63,661 nucleotides of DNA from a bacterium (lineage in GTDB: Bacteria > Actinomycetota > Acidimicrobiia > Acidimicrobiales > Bin134). Below the pieces are notes generated by a model. The model saw nothing but the letters and a program-made list of their open reading frames with translations. It made no database searches and had not been told where the DNA came from. A program made the position numbers and the translations under genes. The stretch spans positions 1 through 63,661 of the forward strand of contig JAPOVT010000061.1 of the NCBI GenBank assembly GCA_026708015.1, given 5' to 3'. How positions within the stretch are numbered: the stretch's first letter is position 1; each line of letters begins with the position of its first letter. Shown here one piece after another: positions 46,415 through 53,874 of this stretch.

Positions 46415-46833
46415 TCGACAGGCTCAAAGTAGGGCAGGGTGATCTCTTCGCTCAGCTCCACGAAGGTGGTCTTGACCCGCATCCCGACGTGGACAGCGTC
46501 GACGGGGCAGTTGATCAGGTTGGCCAGCAGCCAGAACCCCTCGTCCAGGGTCACGATCACCGCCACGTAGGGCACGGTGAACGCCGGGGTTTGGGGGCGC
46601 CAAACAGTGGTCCAGGAGTACACCTCGCCTTGCCCGGTGCTGACCTCCCAATCGAGGTTGGTCGAGAAGCAAGCCGAGCAGGCCGGGGCCGGGTCCATAG
46701 TGATGGCCCCGCAGTCTCGGCACCGCTGATAGCGCAGCTCGCCCACCTGGCATCCGTCCCAATAGGGCTGGGAATACAGGGTGGGCACCGGCAGGGGGAT
46801 TCCCGGCGACTGGGGTTGCAGTAGCTCGCTCAT
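46411..46833 (-). CDS. DUF35 zinc-ribbon/OB-fold protein
   Basis: 140 aa from ATG 46833. Zinc ribbon RCRDCGAITMDPAPACSAC, then the OB fold GQGEVYSWTTVWRPQTPAF and ending ITLPYFEPVD. DUF35 proteins are obligate partners of thiolase-fold enzymes; here the thiolase gene overlaps it by 4 bp (ATGA). 3' end overlaps the CDF gene end by 4 bp. Confidence 0.9.
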   Translation of the reverse strand: MSELLQPQSPGIPLPVPTLYSQPYWDGCQVGELRYQRCRDCGAITMDPAPACSACFSTNLDWEVSTGQGEVYSWTTVWRPQTPAFTVPYVAVIVTLDEGFWLLANLINCPVDAVHVGMRVKTTFVELSEEITLPYFEPVD

Positions 46834-47996
46834 GGGGTTTCCGTTCCCAGCAGCATGACATCGGTGAACAGGGCACCGGCGCCGCCGTTGGAGCACATGG
46901 CCACTTGGGCGTCGGGTACTTGGGATGTCACACAGGTGCCCCGCAGCTGTTCCACCCCTCGGATGACCCGCTGGAGCTGCTGCACCGCGGCTCCGCCGTG
47001 GCTGAACGACATGGTGCCCCCGTCGGTGGTCACCGGGTACTGGCCGCCGGGGCCGATGCGGCCGTCCATGATGAAGTCGCCGCCTTCGCCCTCTTCGCAG
47101 AACCCGTAGGCCTCAAACTGGCGGATGATCTCGAACGAGAACGGGTCGTAGAACTCGCACACGTCCACGTCGGTGGGACCGAGCTCGGCCATGGCGAACG
47201 ACTTCTGGGCCGCCCACCGGCCGGTATAGCCGTTGTTCCTGCCAGAGGGGCCGGCCAAATCCCACGCCGGGGGGTGCTGGTAGGAGGGGCCGAAGCTGTC
47301 GCAGGCCCCGCCCAAGATGTACACCGGCTTGGTGGGCAGGTCTTGGGCCCGTTCCCGAGTGGTGAGGATCAGCGCGCACGCCCCCTCGGAAGTCATCGCG
47401 CAGTCGAGCAGGTGGAAGGGGTCGGCCACCATGCGCGACGCCAGGATGTCGTCGGGGGTGAACGGCCCCCGGCCGTGGTACACCGCATCGGGGTGGGCGT
47501 GGCCGTTGTTGCGGATGGTGGCCGCCACCGTCGCCAACTGCTCTGGCGTGGTGCCGTGCATGTGCATGTGGCGCTGGGCAATGAGGGCGAACTCCGCCGC
47601 GGTGAACATGCCGTAAGCAACCACGAACTCGTTGGCTGGCCGGGTCCACGGGGCGGTGGAAGCCCGCTCGGTGTAGATGCCTGCCGATCCGTGGGCCACC
47701 AGCACGGTGTGGCACTGGCCGGTGGCGATGGCCGAGGCCGCGTCCAGGATTATGGGGATGGAAGGGGCCATGTGGTTCCGCCAGGCTGGGCCGTTGCGCA
47801 TGTAGTAGGTGAGCGGGCCGCTGAATGGGCCGGCGGCGACGCCGTCGATGTCTGATGGGCTCAGGCCGGTGTCGGCCAGCACCCGGTGGACAGCTTGGAA
47901 GGTGATGGTGGTGGAGTCGTGGCCTTCGAGGATGCGGGCTTGTTCGGAGTTGGCGATGCCGACGATGGCGACGTCGTGAAATGGATGTTTGGCCAC
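46830..47996 (-). CDS. Thiolase-fold lipid-transfer-type protein
   Basis: 388 aa from GTG 47996 (VAKHPFHDVAIVG); the open frame extends to 48065 but that part lies in the repeat-flanking region. DVAIVGIANSEQARI and FYDPFSFEIIRQFEAYGF and TDGGTMSFSHGG are family landmarks of the SCP-x/Ltp group. With the DUF35 protein it forms a second acyl-CoA cleaving or condensing pair, distinct from the Ltp2-like pair at 26509-29106. Confidence 0.88.
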   Translation of the reverse strand: MAKHPFHDVAIVGIANSEQARILEGHDSTTITFQAVHRVLADTGLSPSDIDGVAAGPFSGPLTYYMRNGPAWRNHMAPSIPIILDAASAIATGQCHTVLVAHGSAGIYTERASTAPWTRPANEFVVAYGMFTAAEFALIAQRHMHMHGTTPEQLATVAATIRNNGHAHPDAVYHGRGPFTPDDILASRMVADPFHLLDCAMTSEGACALILTTRERAQDLPTKPVYILGGACDSFGPSYQHPPAWDLAGPSGRNNGYTGRWAAQKSFAMAELGPTDVDVCEFYDPFSFEIIRQFEAYGFCEEGEGGDFIMDGRIGPGGQYPVTTDGGTMSFSHGGAAVQQLQRVIRGVEQLRGTCVTSQVPDAQVAMCSNGGAGALFTDVMLLGTETP

Positions 47997-48073
47997 GGCC
48001 TCAATGTCTAGTCGCCCCTGCACGCCCTCGGCGACACGACCGCCGCCTTCCCCCAGGCTTCCCAAGAAACCTC

Positions 48074-48211
48074 CTCAGATTCCCCAGAAAAAGTACCTCG
48101 GATTTGCCGAGATAATATCCTCGAGTTTTCCGAGATGGACCTCTCGGGTTTTCCGGGAAAATGCCCTCGAGTTTTCCGAGATAGATGTCTCTAGTTTCCC
48201 AAAAACCCATC
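48074..48211. repeat. Six degenerate 23-bp tandem repeats, each an inverted repeat CTCGG-N5-CCGAG
   Basis: Units start at 48074, 48097, 48120, 48143, 48166 and 48189 with strict 23-bp period. The central units read CTCGGATTTGCCGAG, CTCGAGTTTTCCGAG, CTCGGGTTTTCCGGG and CTCGAGTTTTCCGAG, followed by a variable A/T-rich 8-mer; the outer two are more decayed, and a poorer copy may precede at 48053. The period is not a multiple of three, so it is not a coding repeat. It lies in the 244-bp gap between the thiolase and the DUF4143 ATPase starts. Confidence 0.85.
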
Positions 48212-48240
48212 TGAAGTGGTACTTTGCTGCCATTCAGGAG

Positions 48241-49497
48241 TTGATCAGCCGCCGCATTGAGGATGTCGTCGTCCAGCAGATGAACGAGATACCCGTGATG
48301 GCCCTTCAGGGGCCTCGGTCAGTGGGAAAATCCACACTCCTGCGCTCGCTAGCGTCAGCCGCGGGCCGCGAGATAATCGACCTCGACGACCCAGACACCA
48401 GGGACAACGTCGCCGACGACCCCTCCCTCTTCGTCAAAGAACCACGACCGGTGTTCATAGACGAATACCAGCGCGTTCCAGCGCTGCTCAGTGCCATAAA
48501 AGCAGAGTTGAACCGTGACGGATCTTCCGGCCAGTTTGTGATCACCGGCTCCACCCGCCACGATGCCCTGCCACGGATGGCCGAGGCACTCACCGGCAGG
48601 CTGTACCGCTTGACCGTATACCCGTTCTCCCAAGGAGAGATTGGCAACCATCACGAGAACCTGTTGGAGAAGTTGTTCAGCGACCCTGCCAGCACAGTCA
48701 CCGGCAACCAGTCCACAACCACTCGCGATGACTACATTCAGCGAATCGTCGGCGGCGGCTTTCCCTTGGCACTGAAGCGACCGCCTGCCGCCCGCAGCCG
48801 TTGGTACGGCAACTATGTCGCGCTCGCACTGGAGCGCGATGTCCGAGAACTGGCGAAAATCCGCCAGCGTGAAGTGCTTCCCCGACTTCTTGAGCGGCTG
48901 ATGTCCCAGACAGCGCAAGTACTCAACATCACCAAGGCAGGACAGGACATTGGCCTCAACTCCAGCACCGCGGAGAGCTACACCAAGCTCTTGGAAGCGG
49001 TGTTCCTGGTACACCGGCTCCCCGCATGGGGAACCACACTGCGGACTCGGGCCGCGGCGCGACCAAAGCTGCATGCGGTCGATCCTGGGCTCGCCGCCCA
49101 CCTGATGAGACTGTCCCCCGACAGGCTGCAAAGGCTCGATCCCACCTCACAGGAGCAGTTCGGCCACCTTCTGGAAACCTTTGTGGTGGGTGAGATCATC
49201 AAACAAGCATCGTGGATGGACGGTATAGCCGAGATCGGCCACTGGCGTACCCATGACGGCGTGGAGGTGGATCTCGTGGTCGAGCGCCGAGACGGCATGG
49301 TGGTTGCCTTCGAAGTCAAGGCCGGCCCCGCCAGCAGTAGGCATCTGCGCGGGCTGCGAACACTTCGGGATGCACTCGGAGATCGCCTCATTGCCGGTGT
49401 CTTGCTCCACTTGGGCAAATACCCATCGCGGCCAGATGACCGTCTGATGACCATTCCGGTGGATCGCTTGTGGCAGACCGTAGGTGAAGAGAAATGA
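48241..49497 (+). CDS. DUF4143 AAA+ ATPase
   Basis: 418 aa from TTG 48241 (LISRRIEDVVVQQM), which matches the usual start of the family; the frame is open upstream through the repeat array but is not protein-like there. Walker A LQGPRSVGKSTLL, Walker B PRPVFIDEYQRVP, sensor FVITGSTRH, then the DUF4143 part with YVALALERDVRELAKIRQ, and a C-terminal nuclease-like domain (HDGVEVDLVVER and VAFEVKAG) with D-ExK spacing. Cellular role unknown; often found on mobile or accessory DNA. Stop overlaps the next start by 4 bp. Confidence 0.85.
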   Translation: MISRRIEDVVVQQMNEIPVMALQGPRSVGKSTLLRSLASAAGREIIDLDDPDTRDNVADDPSLFVKEPRPVFIDEYQRVPALLSAIKAELNRDGSSGQFVITGSTRHDALPRMAEALTGRLYRLTVYPFSQGEIGNHHENLLEKLFSDPASTVTGNQSTTTRDDYIQRIVGGGFPLALKRPPAARSRWYGNYVALALERDVRELAKIRQREVLPRLLERLMSQTAQVLNITKAGQDIGLNSSTAESYTKLLEAVFLVHRLPAWGTTLRTRAAARPKLHAVDPGLAAHLMRLSPDRLQRLDPTSQEQFGHLLETFVVGEIIKQASWMDGIAEIGHWRTHDGVEVDLVVERRDGMVVAFEVKAGPASSRHLRGLRTLRDALGDRLIAGVLLHLGKYPSRPDDRLMTIPVDRLWQTVGEEK

Positions 49498-50711
49498 AGC
49501 CGTTGGATGGCATTCGGGTCGTAGACCTAACCAGGGTGGTTTCGGGGCCGGTTTGCACTTGGTTCTTGGCTTCGCTGGGGGCGGAGGTCATTCGGGTGGA
49601 TCCGCCGGGTGGGGACGTGACTTGGCGAATTCCGCCGTGGGTGGGGGCTGATGGCGAGCAGTCGGACGTTATGGGGCCCGACGACATCGGGATCAGCTAT
49701 CTGCGCAAAGGGCGGGGTAAGCGCAGCGTGGTTCTCGACCTAGGTCGGCCTGAGGGGGCGGACGCCTTTCGGCGGCTGGCGGCCAATGTTGACGTGTTGG
49801 TGGACAACTTTCGGCCGGGGGTCATGGCTTCGCTGGGGCTGGACTACGAGACGCTGGCCGAGCTGAACCCTCGGCTGATCCATGCCTCCATCACCGGCTA
49901 TGGGCCAGATGGTCCGGATGCCGATCTGGCCTCCATGGACCTCATCATCCAGGGCCGATCGGGGCTGATGGCCAAGTCGGGCTTCCCCGATGGCCCACCC
50001 ACCAAGGCCGGCGCCACCGTCGGAGACCAATTCCCGGCCGCCCTCTGCGCCCTCGGGGTGGTGGCTGCGCTTCGCCAACGTGACATCGACGGCCGGGGTC
50101 AGTACATCGACGTGGCCATGCTCGACAGCCTGGTCACCATGATCTGGGACGAGCCTCTGGACCTCTACCGCGAACGGGGCATGCCCGACCGCATAGGCAA
50201 CGGCGACCCGAGGGGCATCCTGGACACCTTTGAATCTCAGGACGGCTGGATAACTCTGGCCATCACGTCCGACGCCCAATTCAAGCGTCTCACTGAGGAG
50301 ATGGGCCGCCCCGACCTATGGGAGCTTGGCCCCGACATCCCCGTAAGGGCGGCCAACCGGGCCGAGATCTGCGAGGAAGTGGCCCAGTGGATGGCGCAGC
50401 AATCGACCGAGGAACTGATGGCCCGACTGCACAAAATCCGAGTACCCGCCGGCGCGGTGGCATCCGCCTACGCCGCCGCAGAGGACCCCCAAATCAAACA
50501 CCGCCATGCGCTGGTCCCCCTGCAACATCCCCACGCTGACGAGCCCTCCCGCTGGCTGGCCCCCGCGTTCCCGGTGAAGTTCTCCCGAGCCAACACCGGT
50601 CAAACCCCCGCCGAAACCCTCGGCACCAGCACCCGTTCCGTCCTCCAAGACATCGCCGGATTCTCGGAGGATGAGATAGACCGCCTCAATGCGATGGGAG
50701 TCCTCGGGTAG
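49494..50711 (+). CDS. Family III CoA-transferase (CaiB/BaiF)
   Basis: 405 aa, ATG start overlapping the ATPase gene (ATGA). GIRVVDLTRVVSGPVCTWFLASLGAEVIRV-type N terminus, FRPGVMASLGLDYETL, and the nucleophile Asp in ADLASMDLIIQG. Moves CoA between organic acids. The donor and acceptor are not known; the acrylyl-CoA reductase gene next to it suggests short-chain acid use. Confidence 0.92.
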   Translation: MKPLDGIRVVDLTRVVSGPVCTWFLASLGAEVIRVDPPGGDVTWRIPPWVGADGEQSDVMGPDDIGISYLRKGRGKRSVVLDLGRPEGADAFRRLAANVDVLVDNFRPGVMASLGLDYETLAELNPRLIHASITGYGPDGPDADLASMDLIIQGRSGLMAKSGFPDGPPTKAGATVGDQFPAALCALGVVAALRQRDIDGRGQYIDVAMLDSLVTMIWDEPLDLYRERGMPDRIGNGDPRGILDTFESQDGWITLAITSDAQFKRLTEEMGRPDLWELGPDIPVRAANRAEICEEVAQWMAQQSTEELMARLHKIRVPAGAVASAYAAAEDPQIKHRHALVPLQHPHADEPSRWLAPAFPVKFSRANTGQTPAETLGTSTRSVLQDIAGFSEDEIDRLNAMGVLG

Positions 50712-50744
50712 GCGGGGCAGCGACCCCTGAGGCAGGCTGGCGGG

Positions 50745-51734
50745 ATGTTCAGAGCCCTCCTGCTCAGCCAAGACGACGACGGCAATCATTCCCACTCCAT
50801 TACCGAGCTGGACGAAGCCGACCTGCCCGAGCGACCGGTGATCGTGGACGTGGACTACTCCACCCTCAACTACAAGGACGGCCTGGCCATCGTCAACGGT
50901 GCCCCCATCGTGCGCACCTGGCCCATGATCCCCGGCATCGACCTGGCTGGCACGGTGTCCCGCAGCGACGACCCGGCATGGTCGCCGGGCGACAAGGTGA
51001 TCGTGAACGGCTGGGACGTCGGGGAATCGCATTGGGGAGGCATGGCCACCAAGGCGGCCATGGACGGCGGCTGGCTCACTCCCCTGCCCGATGCCTACAC
51101 CCCCCATCAGGCCATGGCGCTGGGCACCGCGGGCTACACCGCCATGCTGTGCGTGCTGGCCCTCGAGGAGCACGACATCACCCCTGATATGGGACCGGTG
51201 ATCGTGACCGGCGCCGCCGGAGGGGTGGGCAGCGTGGCGGTGGCCGTGCTGGCCAAGCTGGGCTACCAGGTGGTGGCCTCCAGCGGTCGCATCGAAACCG
51301 AGGGCGACTACCTGCGCGAACTGGGAGCGTCCGAGCTCATTCACCGCGACGAGCTCTCTGGTCCGGCCCGGCCCCTGGGAAAGACCCGCTTCGCCGGGGG
51401 CATCGACACGGTGGGCAGCCATACTCTGGCCAACATCGTCTCCCAGACCCAGCCCCACGGATGCGTGGCCGCCTGCGGCCTGGCCCAGGGCATGGACTTC
51501 CCCAGCTCGGTAGCCCCGTTCATCCTCCGGGCCGTGACCCTGGCCGGCGTCAACTGTGTCTACGAGCCCGCCGAGCGCCGAGCCCAGGCTTGGAACCGCC
51601 TGGCCCAAGACCTCGACACCGCCAAGCTCGACGCCATGACCGACACCATCGGCCTGTCCGACGTCCCCGCCGCCGCCGCCCAGATCCTCGCCGGCGAAAT
51701 CCGCGGCCGAGTCGTCATCGACGTGAACAGCTAA
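50745..51734 (+). CDS. acuI: Acrylyl-CoA reductase (AcuI/YhdH type, NADPH)
   Basis: 329 aa. MDR-superfamily reductase without the zinc site: STLNYKDGLAI, MIPGIDLAGTV, cofactor loop VTGAAGGVGSVAVAVLAKLGY, and end GRVVIDVNS. AcuI reduces acrylyl-CoA to propionyl-CoA and protects against acryloyl-CoA, for example in DMSP or hydroxypropionate use. No DMSP lyase is seen here. The 3' end of this gene is repeated at 54686. Confidence 0.82.
   Translation: MFRALLLSQDDDGNHSHSITELDEADLPERPVIVDVDYSTLNYKDGLAIVNGAPIVRTWPMIPGIDLAGTVSRSDDPAWSPGDKVIVNGWDVGESHWGGMATKAAMDGGWLTPLPDAYTPHQAMALGTAGYTAMLCVLALEEHDITPDMGPVIVTGAAGGVGSVAVAVLAKLGYQVVASSGRIETEGDYLRELGASELIHRDELSGPARPLGKTRFAGGIDTVGSHTLANIVSQTQPHGCVAACGLAQGMDFPSSVAPFILRAVTLAGVNCVYEPAERRAQAWNRLAQDLDTAKLDAMTDTIGLSDVPAAAAQILAGEIRGRVVIDVNS
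51693..51728. repeat. 36-bp direct repeat, left copy (3' end of acuI)
   Basis: Starts GGCGAAATCCGCGG and ends CATCGACGTGAAC. It matches 54686-54721 at 34 of 36 bases. It encodes GEIRGRVVIDVN of the reductase. The two copies enclose a 2.96-kb low-GC segment. Confidence 0.85.
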
Positions 51735-51797
51735 CTGTCAGGTTCCCGGGTATGGTCGCTCCCTATAGACGTGAGAAACTCGTATCGCAAAACTGCG

Positions 51798-51836
51798 CCA
51801 GATCCATCAGTGGACGAACTCCACCGATGGATCTGG
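51798..51836. terminator. Long hairpin with T-run on the minus strand, bidirectional terminator
   Basis: CCAGATCCATC and GATGGATCTGG form a perfect 11-bp stem, continued inside by GTGGA/TCCAC after one mismatch, with loop CGAAC. On the minus strand it is followed shortly by GCGCAGTTTTG. It lies between acuI (plus) and the end of the small membrane protein gene (minus) and would stop both. Confidence 0.65.
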
Positions 51837-51855
51837 CCCTCCCTTTGGTAATCCG

Positions 51856-52035
51856 CTATCTCGGCGTTAATTGATAATCAACGATGATTGCTGCCGAAGG
51901 CCCTCGAGAAACATCGGGTGGGCAATCGTAATCATCTTTGACCACGACTATTGCCACTATTGCCGCCAGAAGCGCTACCAGGAAAGCGGTAACAATTGCG
52001 ACGACTACAAATCGGAGGTAGGAATCGAAAATCAT
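51856..52035 (-). CDS. Small single-span membrane protein, candidate immunity protein
   Basis: 59 aa, ATG 52035 to TAG 51856. The sequence is MIFDSYLRF followed by one hydrophobic helix (VVVAIVTAFLVALLAAIVAI), then a short polar tail with KDDYDCPPD and ending QLTPR. It begins 6 bases after the stop of the secreted protein gene and ends just before a terminator hairpin, so the two form one transcription unit. Codon use is AT-richer than the chromosome. No family recognised; the place and form are those of an immunity or export accessory protein, but this is inference. Confidence 0.6.
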   Translation of the reverse strand: MIFDSYLRFVVVAIVTAFLVALLAAIVAIVVVKDDYDCPPDVSRGPSAAIIVDYQLTPR

Positions 52036-52041
52036 TTTCAG

Positions 52042-52653
52042 TCAGTCGCTTGTGCGCCAACGCCATGTACCATCGGAGTGTGACCAAAGTTGATTTCTGG
52101 GGTAGCTATCCGCAATACAGTAGGTATCAGTGAAGCAATTCTTGAAGTGACCTTGCTTCTCGTGGTAGTAGCCGCTGGTAGAATATCCAGATTGCCAGTA
52201 AAAGTAATATCTTGAGTCAACAATCAATCCCTGCCACACCTGAAATTGATCAACATCTTCCAAATACCAGCCAGTCCTGACATTGTCGATTGTTCGATTC
52301 GCTCGATTCCAGCACCATTGAGTCCACGTATTGAACCAATATGCTGTAAACCCAAACAGAGTTTCTTTTTCGTTTCGGACGGTTACCTTTCGACAACCGC
52401 TAGCCGATGATGAACCTCCGTTTCCCTGAGCAAACGCTACGGACCCATCATAACTGATCAGGTGAGTCTCAGTAGAAACCAATTCACCATTGCCGCCATA
52501 AGTCTCAACAATGATCTCGTCATCGCCAGGGCCAGCAGTTTGAATTTGAGCCGCTTCTGGCGGATGTTCCTGAGCAGACGCATTGCCAGCAGCGACAACC
52601 ACCACAGAAATTAGTGCTGCGAACAGCAAATGGATTAGGTTCTGGAGTTTCAT
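52042..52653 (-). CDS. Secreted Trp/Cys-rich protein of unknown function
   Basis: 203 aa. Signal peptide (LIHLLFAALISVVVVAAG, cut near ASAQ). The mature part has a variable acidic stretch and then a compact domain from about residue 85 to the end, with four Cys (SGCRK, QWCWN, FKNCF, TYCIAD) for two disulfides and many Trp/Tyr (AYWFNTWTQWCW, RYYFYWQSGY, GTWRWRTSD). I recall similar uncharacterised secreted proteins in other actinobacteria but cannot assign a family. GC is clearly lower than the chromosome. Followed by the 59-aa membrane protein and preceded by strong dyad sites. Confidence 0.75.
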   Translation of the reverse strand: MKLQNLIHLLFAALISVVVVAAGNASAQEHPPEAAQIQTAGPGDDEIIVETYGGNGELVSTETHLISYDGSVAFAQGNGGSSSASGCRKVTVRNEKETLFGFTAYWFNTWTQWCWNRANRTIDNVRTGWYLEDVDQFQVWQGLIVDSRYYFYWQSGYSTSGYYHEKQGHFKNCFTDTYCIADSYPRNQLWSHSDGTWRWRTSD

Positions 52654-52718
52654 TATTCTACCTCATTCTGTCTAGAATCACTGGTTTAGAATCTCTCCTT
52701 TCATGAATTTACAATTGG

Positions 52719-52838
52719 TCATTTGTTCGGACACATCAATTTGGTTGACCTGTCTGAACATGAGCATACGTGCATTCCTACCCGCCTGCCATGAAATTCA
52801 ATGTCAATACCGGACAAGTTAATGTCCTCTTTTGACAT
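52719..52838 (-). CDS. Possible 39-aa Cys-rich peptide
   Basis: Frame from ATG 52838 to TGA 52719. The first 21 residues are polar (MSKEDINLSGIDIEF then HGRRVG), the last 18 contain three Cys (HVCSCSD and LMCPNK), a layout that recalls a leader-core peptide. No clear ribosome site, and the start overlaps a dyad element, so it may be chance. Confidence 0.25.
   Translation of the reverse strand: MSKEDINLSGIDIEFHGRRVGMHVCSCSDRSTKLMCPNK
52724..52760. promoter_or_regulatory. Inverted repeat TGTTCGGACA-N17-TGTCTGAACA
   Basis: 10-bp arms that match at 9 of 10 positions, arm centres 27 bp apart, 71 bp upstream of the ATG of the secreted protein. Likely a regulator site or part of its promoter. Confidence 0.55.
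52801..52838. promoter_or_regulatory. Nested dyad ATGTCAA-GGACA / TGTCC-TTGACAT
   Basis: ATGTCAA (52801) pairs with TTGACAT (52832) and GGACA (52812) with TGTCC (52823), both around the same centre at 52819.5. Two concentric perfect inverted repeats suggest binding by a dimer. It shares TGTC/GACA half-sites with the neighbouring inverted repeat. Confidence 0.6.
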
Positions 52839-53041
52839 CACTGAAGATGGCTCGGCGAGTTCCACGAATGGTCAGAAGCGCAAATGTCCAAGCTGGCGTC
52901 ACAAGCAGTCCGCCCGCTCGCCACGCCGACTTCGGAACCCGAGTCGTTCAGATGGGGTGCCTTGGTAGCGAACCGAACCCAGTCGCTGGGAGCACGGTCT
53001 GTTCAGAGGGTGCGCCAAAGGGCCAAGACACACATCTAGCG

Positions 53042-53746
53042 CTATCGAGTGGCCTTGTTGCTCGGCAGGGTCACCCAACCGTGGACGACGGAAATGGCCA
53101 AGCCCTGCATGTCATTGGCTACACCTAGCTTTGCCCACAGATTGGCGAGTATGCGCCTGAGTTGGCGCTCGGAGTATCCGAGGCGCTTGGCCATGTCGGA
53201 GCGCTTCTCACCATTGGCCAAGCCCTGCAAGCAGGCCAACTCCGTCTCGTTCGGCGCTATCGACGAGTTGAACCGGCAAAATCGAACCACTGCTGCTGCC
53301 GCGGAACGCAACCTGTCCACCGCACTGGGGTGCATCAGCTCAGCAAGTCTGTCGTAGCGGATCACTTCGGGTATGTGTCCGATGTCGGAAGCATCAAGAG
53401 GCACTTCCCGCCCTATGCAGTCTGGGTCTGTGTCCACCGCGGCTGCGACCGTACTCAGATGCCTTAGGGTTGCTTCCCAATCCTCAGCCACCCAGTCATC
53501 GGGCAAAGCAGATTCCATCAACCAAGCACAGTGTTTGTAGGAGGATGCCACTTGCCGCAGGAACAGCGGCGGCAGGGTCTCCTTCCACACTTCTAGAGCC
53601 ATACACTGAAACTCAACACCCCAGATGTCGACATGCTCACCGGGGCCATAGCCCAAGGTGTGAGCCTCGGCGATCCTACGTGCATATTGCTCAATTGGAT
53701 TGGCGTGCCTGAGAACCACCCGCAACTGACTGTCGCTGACATCCAC
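53042..53746 (-). CDS. LuxR-like HTH protein with novel N-terminal domain (paralogue 1)
   Basis: 234 aa, GTG start. The C-terminal 65 residues are a LuxR/GerE-like helix-turn-helix (NETELACLQGLANGEKRSDMAKRLGYSERQLRRILANLWAKLGV). The N-terminal 160 residues match no sensor domain I know; they contain AEAHTLGYGPGEH, a Cys-Trp pair KHCAWLMESALPDDW, and IRYDRLAELMHPSAVDRLR. The gene after 53747 encodes a paralogue with the same layout. No receiver Asp pocket, so not a typical response regulator. Confidence 0.75.
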   Translation of the reverse strand: MDVSDSQLRVVLRHANPIEQYARRIAEAHTLGYGPGEHVDIWGVEFQCMALEVWKETLPPLFLRQVASSYKHCAWLMESALPDDWVAEDWEATLRHLSTVAAAVDTDPDCIGREVPLDASDIGHIPEVIRYDRLAELMHPSAVDRLRSAAAAVVRFCRFNSSIAPNETELACLQGLANGEKRSDMAKRLGYSERQLRRILANLWAKLGVANDMQGLAISVVHGWVTLPSNKATR

Positions 53747-53874
53747 GCTTGGAGCCTACGCTCTAGGGACTAAACACATGAAAGGGTCGTGGCGACGCTT
53801 GTCCCAGCAGGACCAACAAGCTCCAGGGCATCGGCAATGGTCGTTTTCGTTTGCTGCCAGTTTGAGTTGGCTTC

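Larger units (their letters stand above)
52654..53041. other. 388-bp intergenic region with operators and a possible small ORF
   Basis: Lies between the start of the secreted protein gene and the end of the first LuxR-like regulator gene, both on the minus strand. The left 190 bases are AT-rich and hold two dyad elements and a 39-codon frame. The right 200 bases return to high GC and show no gene I can support. Confidence 0.6.

Noticed and set aside
48074..48211. CRISPR array
   Set aside because: The 23-bp units follow each other without spacers, the variable part is only about 8 bases, and no cas gene is near.
47989..48240. 84-codon extension of the DUF4143 ATPase
   Set aside because: It translates the repeat array, whose 23-bp period changes frame each unit; the family starts at the TTG at 48241.
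51871..52083. 70-codon plus-strand frame beside the secreted protein gene
   Set aside because: It is antisense to the 59-aa membrane protein, which has the better start, spacing and composition.
52832..53128. 98-codon plus-strand frame in front of the first regulator
   Set aside because: TTG start without a ribosome site, low-complexity translation, and antisense overlap with the regulator's 3' end.
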